Part shown: positions 58,723-64,000 of the stretch, in pieces | Layout of the letters: the number at the start of each line of letters is the position of its first letter | How positions within the stretch are numbered: the first letter of the stretch is position 1 | NCBI RefSeq assembly: GCF_009870125.1 | Contig: NC_046683.1 | Location: 61,457,869-61,521,868, forward strand | Source: Drosophila pseudoobscura | Lineage: Eukaryota; Arthropoda; Insecta; Diptera; Drosophilidae | Direction: 5' to 3' | DNA: 64,000 nucleotides | Notes under the pieces: generated by a model | Database searches by the model: none | The model's input: only the letters and a program-made list of their open reading frames with translations | What the model was told of the DNA's origin: nothing | Position numbers and translations under genes: made by a program

Positions 58723-61700
58723 ATGGCCTCGGTCGCCGCTTGGCTTCCCTTTGCACGGGCGGCGGCCATCGGTTGGGTGCCGATAGCCTCCCTTCCACTG
58801 CCACCGCCCCCCGTGCCCAAGGACCGACGCAAGACGGACGACGAGAAGCTGCTGATCAACGTATCCGGCCGCCGCTTCGAGACCTGGAGGAACACCCTCG
58901 AGAAGTACCCGGACACGCTGCTCGGCTCCAATGAGCGGGAGTTCTTCTATGACGAGGACTGTAAAGAGTACTTCTTCGACCGGGATCCGGACATATTCCG
59001 CCACATACTCAACTACTACCGGACGGGCAAGCTGCATTATCCAAAACACGAATGCCTCACCAGCTATGACGAGGAGCTGGCCTTCTTCGGCATCATGCCG
59101 GACGTGATTGGTGACTGCTGCTACGAGGACTATCGGGACCGGAAGCGAGAGAATGCCGAGCGCCTCATGGACGACAAACTGTCGGAGAACGGGGATCAGA
59201 ACCTGCAGCAGCTGACCAACATACGGCAAAAGATGTGGCGTGCCTTCGAGAATCCGCACACGTCGACCAGCGCCCTGGTCTTCTACTACGTTACCGGCTT
59301 CTTCATCGCCGTCTCCGTGATGGCCAACGTGGTGGAGACGGTGCCGTGCGGACACAGGCCGGGCCGGGCTGGCACCCTGCCGTGCGGCGAGCGCTACAAG
59401 ATCGTCTTCTTCTGCCTGGACACCGCCTGCGTAATGATCTTCAGCGCCGAGTATCTGCTGCGGCTCTTCGCCGCACCCGATCGCTGCAAGTTCGTGCGCT
59501 CCGTGATGAGCATCATCGACGTGGTGGCCATCCTGCCCTACTATATCGGTCTGGGCATCACAGACAACGACGACGTCAGCGGTGCCTTCGTCACGCTGCG
59601 AGTTTTTCGCGTCTTCCGCATCTTCAAGTTCTCCCGCCACTCGCAGGGTCTCCGCATCCTCGGCTACACGCTCAAGTCGTGCGCCAGCGAGCTGGGCTTC
59701 CTCGTCTTCTCGCTGGCCATGGCCATCATCATCTTTGCCACCGTCATGTTCTATGCCGAGAAGAATGTGAACGGCACAAACTTCACATCGATTCCGGCGG
59801 CGTTCTGGTACACCATAGTCACCATGACGACGCTCGGGTAAGTTCAAGTCGCACTCTTTCACTCTGCACCTCCGGATATGATACTCATTCAGCTTTTCAC
59901 ACTTTTCCACACCATTCCAGCTATGGCGACATGGTGCCGGAGACAATAGCTGGCAAAATAGTGGGCGGCGTCTGCTCACTCAGCGGTGTGCTGGTCATCG
60001 CCTTACCTGTACCTGTTATCGTATCGAACTTTAGTAGAATCTATCACCAGAATCAGCGGTCGGACAAGCGCAAGGCACAGCGGGTAAGAGAAAATGCTAG
60101 ATCCTCCTCTCAGCATTCGCATAACTCATGAATGTTCTTGTTGCTCTTGCAGAAAGCTCGCCTGGCGCGCATCCGCATTGCCAAGGCCTCGTCGGGAGCT
60201 GCCTTTGTCAACAAGAAGAAGGCCGCCGAGGCTAGATGGGCGGCCCAGGAGTCGGGCATTGAGCTGGATGACAACTATAGGGATGAGGATATCTTTGAGC
60301 TGCAGCACCACCATTTGTTGAGATGTCTGGAGAAGACAACGGTGCGTATAATCGATGTGGCAATCCAAGGCTTTCTCTCTGGCTCTCTCTCTACATCTCT
60401 CTATATATATCTCTCTCTATATAAATATATTTATGGTTCTATCGCGCATTTATTAATTGCTCTTATCATTTGATTTTCATTTACTTATCACAAACTTTCT
60501 CTGTACATTTTCCGTTTGTTTCTTTTGGACTTTTCCCGCGACAGATGTAGCCACATTTGAACATCCTTGTAATAGTCCAAAGTTATACACTTTGCCTCAA
60601 GCTCGTTAGGCAAGCAATGACAAAGCCACACACAGCAACCACAACCCGAACAACCAGAACAACAACCACAGCAAGAACAACTACCAGAGCCCCATTGCAG
60701 TCCTGTCATGAGGCCACAAGAAAAGAAAAAGGATTGGGATTGGGATTGGGATTCAGAAACCGCGCGAGTCTCCCATTTATGAAACTCGAGAAGCTCGTGA
60801 AGCTCGTGAAACAAAAAACCCTAGAGAGAACTGAACTGAACTGAAATGCCAATCTTTTGTATGAGATCCGCGTACTTTTGTTTACGAATTGTTTATGTAT
60901 AATTATTATATTTTCGGTTCTTATGTGTGGGGTGGGGGTACAATTCTTAAGTTGTGCAGTCTAATATGTTCTAAGTTTTCCATTTGTGTCATGTTTTTCG
61001 CACAAGCGTTTCAAGAGCAGAATCAACCAAATATAATGCATAGCAATAAAAAAACGCAATTAAAATCAATTGTCTATACCTTTGATAAACGAATATTAAT
61101 TCAGAAAAGTAAGTGCTTTCGGTTTGTACCTCAGTTCCGTTGTTTCTTCCTTCATATTTCTCTATCTTTAACTCTATCCCTTTCTCTGTATCTCTGTATC
61201 TATTGCTCTCTATCTCTATCGCTCTATCTCTCTCACTCACTCACTCACTCACTATCTCTATCTATCGTTTATGCGTTGCAATTAATTTTTATGATTTTCA
61301 ATTCTTATTTTTCTTGGTTTCCTTCTTGGTTGTACGTCCATACATATGTTGTTTTTCGATTCCTTCTATTGAAAGCAAACGATTTGTGTGTTGAATGCTA
61401 TGCGCTCTGTTCTGTTTCAAGTTCTTTGAATAGGTCATTACCGAACAGCATTGAACCGAACGATATGAGAATGCTATAGCCCTCCCACCCCCATGATATC
61501 ATGAAGATTCGGAAACGACCATTTGGCCATATGCAATCGATTGCTGTCAACATAAAGCCCAAAACGAAACGAAAAACGAAAAACAAGAAACTACAAAATC
61601 TAAAAACTTTACCCCATCCCAAAAAAATATAAACAATTCGGATTGCTGAGAGCTAGCTCATCAAGTGGCCAAAATGGGTGGATGGAAATCCACTCAAGTG

Positions 61701-63722
61701 GTCATACTCGTAAAAAGTCCATTTAACTATTCAATTTATTTTTTTACATTTTATTAGTGAGCAATTCTAGACCGAATCTTTTTTTAAATATGCTCTGATT
61801 GTGTTAAAAATTTGTTTTCGTATAACTTTTGTGTTTAAATAATTTGGATGAAGATTTCCTGAAAATTCCTCTAAAAGCAGCCTTATTGTTTTGAAATTGG
61901 TTCATAACCGTAATATAAGTGGTAGATTGCCGTTTCAAACTGAGCTACTCTGTTGTCTGGTATATTTTTCATTATAAATGCATAATACTCGGTGCGTTTC
62001 GGCTCCTAGCCGTTCATGTGTATGCTCCACAGCAGTAGTCTAGCCGTAAACCACTTGATGAGCACTCAAATTCCTCACCTAAAACCACAAATAAATAAAA
62101 CAGGATCCGTCATAAATCTAAATCGCTTTTGGGCGGCCATAGACGCGAACGCGCTTTTAACAGCGGCAAATGAAATCAGAAAAATGTACGAAAAATCGCA
62201 CTCAACAAACGCATAAAACGTGAACGCGTTTATAACAGCTTGCAAATGAAATCTGAAAAAAATGAACGAAAAATCGCACTTTGCTCGAAACCGTTTTTAA
62301 CAGCTAGCAATTGAAAAACGAATGAAAAATGGCTGGCGCTTGCTTCTACCTCGTCCCGCTCGGCTCTGCCCTGCCCTGCCCTTGCCCAAGCCCGCATTTA
62401 TTGCTCTTTCCACCACGCTGCCCGCTGCCCAGCGCCCCCATCCGTTTGGCTGTCTAACAAATTGTTCTTATAGTGTTTATTGTGTTATTGTAAAATTGTC
62501 ATTGCTTAGGAGCCGCAACAAAGAAACAAAAAAAAAGAAAACATCATTTCTATACCCATTATAGAATTTTAAGCGTTTAAATGTTTAATACCCTTTCTCC
62601 CCTCAGTCCCCCGTACCCATAAACCCCGCTTAATGTTCTAATTGTTGTTTTTGACTTGAAAGAGATGGAAACTCTCGCTCTAAGTATTTATATATTTCTT
62701 TGTATGTATTTAACCCTGTCCTGTGTTCTATGTTCGTGTGTGTAAGCCCCTCCCCCAACCTTCCCCAAACCCCACCCGAAAAGAAAACCCCTCTATAGCC
62801 CTTCTTTACTGTAAAATTGTTGAACTAAAAAAACCTCTGAACAAAGGAAAAAACAAAAAACAAAACAGACCAAAAAAGATATTGTACTCTATGTATTCTT
62901 CGTTTCTCTTTGTAAAATTCTTCTCTGGCTGTACACACCTCTCAATGCTCAAAAAACTCTGACCAAACTAACCACTAAAGGATCGAGAATTTGTCGAGTT
63001 AGATATACCCTATAACGGACAGCCGAAGCGGCCGGGCTCGCCCTCGCCGATGGCCAGTCCCGCCCACTCGACGCACAGTGCTGCCGGCCTGCTGCAGTCC
63101 TGCTGCGGTCGCTGTTGCTCCCAGCGCTACCAGGTAAGCACTATTGTATATATCCTCCCCACATCCCACACCCCCACCACCGCCCACCATATAATCCCCA
63201 ACTTGGCTCAACGCCTCACAACAATTGGGGGTTGAGTGCATTTGCAGGTGGGTCTCACAACCGCTTTCTGTAACTCCCTCTGTAAACATATACTTATTAT
63301 ATATAGTTTGTGTGTTGAATTTGTTCTACCTACTTGTGTATGAATTTGTTTGTGTATTTTACCCCCCCCCCCCCCCCCCCCCCCCACAACTAACACCAAC
63401 ACCAACACAAACAGCATTCGCGTGCAGCCTAAAAGACTCGCACAGACTCGCAAGAAACTCTGATGAAAAGTGAAGTCGACTTTTGGGCGCGCGCTTAGTC
63501 TCTTAGCCATATTCATACTCTCAGTTATATGTATACTCTACAGACATCATTAATCAATATTGTGCCTTGAAATACGTTGAAGCCCTAATGCAATCCCGCT
63601 TTGTTCTCGTTCTCGTTCGTGTTTAGGCCTGCGGCAAGTATATGCCAGCTGCCAGCAATGCTCAAAACAGCCAAAACAATCAGCCCATGGATGGCACCTA
63701 CCTGGTGGAGGCCTCGTTCTGA
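58723..63722 (+). CDS. Shal, Kv4 A-type voltage-gated potassium channel
   Basis: Pore-forming subunit of somatodendritic A-type K+ current in neurons (established for fly Shal). Exons: 58723-59837, 59921-60083, 60153-60341, 62981-63133 and 63627-63722; 571 residues. The Kv4 N-terminus ([18 protein letters not shown]) binds KChIP-type partners. The T1 domain runs from [19 protein letters not shown]-like sequence to the Zn-binding HX5CX20CC of Kv4. S1 starts [18 protein letters not shown], and the S4 voltage sensor is [19 protein letters not shown]. The pore signature TMTTLGYGDMVP is split by intron 1 at the first Gly. S6 contains the PVPVIV hinge. The C-terminus ([17 protein letters not shown] ... 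[10 protein letters not shown]) holds the region used by Kv4 auxiliary and scaffold proteins. Length and exon layout match D. melanogaster. Confidence 0.97.
60342..60550 (+). CDS. Shal alternative short 3' end
   Basis: After the exon ending at 60341 (...LEKTT) a second acceptor, tttcccgcgacag, ends at 60544 and is followed at once by ATG TAG. Splicing there would add a single Met and stop, giving a 490-residue channel without the long-isoform tail. That length agrees with the short Shal protein I remember from the original fly cDNA. If instead intron 60342-60544 is retained, 40-odd hydrophobic residues and a stop would follow; I consider that unlikely to be functional. Confidence 0.6.
60551..62980 (+). 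other. Shal intron / short-isoform 3' UTR
   Basis: Non-coding. It includes a GGGATT repeat (about 60731-60754), CACT and TCTATC repeats (61150-61262) and A/T-rich DNA. Two nearly identical blocks lie at 62146-62210 and 62214-62275 (acgcgaacgcgcttttaacagc...aaatgaaatc versus acgtgaacgcgtttataacagc...aaatgaaatc), a local tandem duplication of about 70 bp. No gene is supported. Confidence 0.55.
62146..62300. repeat. Diverged tandem duplication, about 70-bp unit
   Basis: Each unit carries a GCGAACGCGTTT(A/T)(A)ACAGC core followed by AAATGAAATC(A/T)GAAAAA, ACGAAAAATCGCACT; the second copy is followed by a partial third (ccgtttttaacagctagcaattgaaa at about 62290). Seen directly in the Shal intron. 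Confidence 0.6.
63362..63385. repeat. Poly-C tract, 24 bases
   Basis: Twenty-four consecutive C between the last two Shal exons, followed by AACACC repeats. The length may be affected by sequencing slippage. Confidence 0.85.
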
Positions 63723-64000
63723 GCCAGCACACGGCCAATCCTCAGCATCAGCATAAGCATCGGCATCAGCATCAGCATCTGCCGCAGTCCCAATCGCATC
63801 CGCATTCGCATCCGCATCCGCATTCACATCCAAATCCAAATCAAGATCAAGTTGATTTATGTTTAGTCTAACTTGAAAAGTTTTTAAACTAAATTGAATT
63901 GAAAAATGAATTCGTTTGTAGACATTGTCCTGTATGTGTGTGTGTGTAGTCGCCAAAAAGATAAAGACAAAGACAAAGACAAAGAAAGACAAACCCAACT
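63723..64000 (+). other. Shal 3' UTR start with GCATCA/GCATCC hexamer repeat
   Basis: Directly after the Shal stop, about 100 bases are built from GCATCAGCAT and GCATCCGCATTC units (63742-63848). A GT run and AAAGACA repeats follow to the window end. The minus-strand Asp/Ala open frame here is an artefact of the repeat. Confidence 0.7.

Noticed and set aside
58615-59979. 454-codon minus-strand open frame opposite Shal
   Set aside because: Shadow of the GC-rich Shal exon; the plus strand has unambiguous Kv4 motifs and splice phases.
63585-63998. Minus-strand Asp/Ala-repeat protein
   Set aside because: Produced by the GCATCA/GCATCC hexamer repeat in the Shal 3' UTR and last exon.

Overview
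The window is nuclear DNA of a Drosophila fly. Genes are split by short 50-90 nt introns, intergenic DNA is rich in simple repeats, and the gene set matches one region of the D. melanogaster left arm of chromosome 3 (76B, Muller element D): wnd, asf1, l(3)76BDm, PIG-F, Lon, CG9372, lush, Taf6, ash1, a mitochondrial rRNA methyltransferase gene, CG9330 (ABCF3), CG9231 and Shal. Proteins are diverged from my memory of D. melanogaster, and two short repeat relics resemble those of the obscura group, so an obscura-group species is likely (inference).

Layout. 1-10640: wallenda (DLK-type MAP3K, +) with two alternative first coding exons far upstream and a structured hairpin near its 3' end. 10898-13963: an unrecognised intronless 1021-codon gene (-) with three internal repeats. 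14217-21129: asf1 (-) divergent from l(3)76BDm/TRAPPC8 (+), then PIG-F (-) divergent from Lon (+). 24892-26376: a CLIP-domain serine protease (-). 28523-30153: a small unrecognised gene (-) with a 19-nt micro-exon; the odorant-binding protein gene lush (+) is nested inside it. 30557-32672: Taf6 (-), divergent from ash1 (+, 33930-41124). 41720-42952: a degenerate cysteine-rich fragment and an intronless proteasome beta6-like gene (-), probably a lineage-specific retrocopy. 43855-49178: an Mrm3-like rRNA methyltransferase (+), ABCF3 (-) and the FAM162-like CG9231 (+). 49179-63722: the Kv4 channel gene Shal (+), with a long repeat-rich upstream region and two alternative 3' ends.

Most genes are housekeeping: chromatin and transcription (asf1, Taf6, ash1), mitochondria (Lon, Mrm3-like, CG9231), membrane traffic and GPI anchors (l(3)76BDm, PIG-F), and translation or stress (ABCF3). 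They are arranged in divergent pairs sharing short promoters with DRE (TATCGATA) or Motif-1 (GGTCACACT) sites. Tissue-specific genes (lush, Shal, probably the proteasome paralogue and the CLIP protease) lie among them. I see no complete transposon, tRNA, rRNA or CRISPR array. Exon boundaries were placed by hand from reading frame and splice consensus; phase sums close exactly for every multi-exon gene listed.
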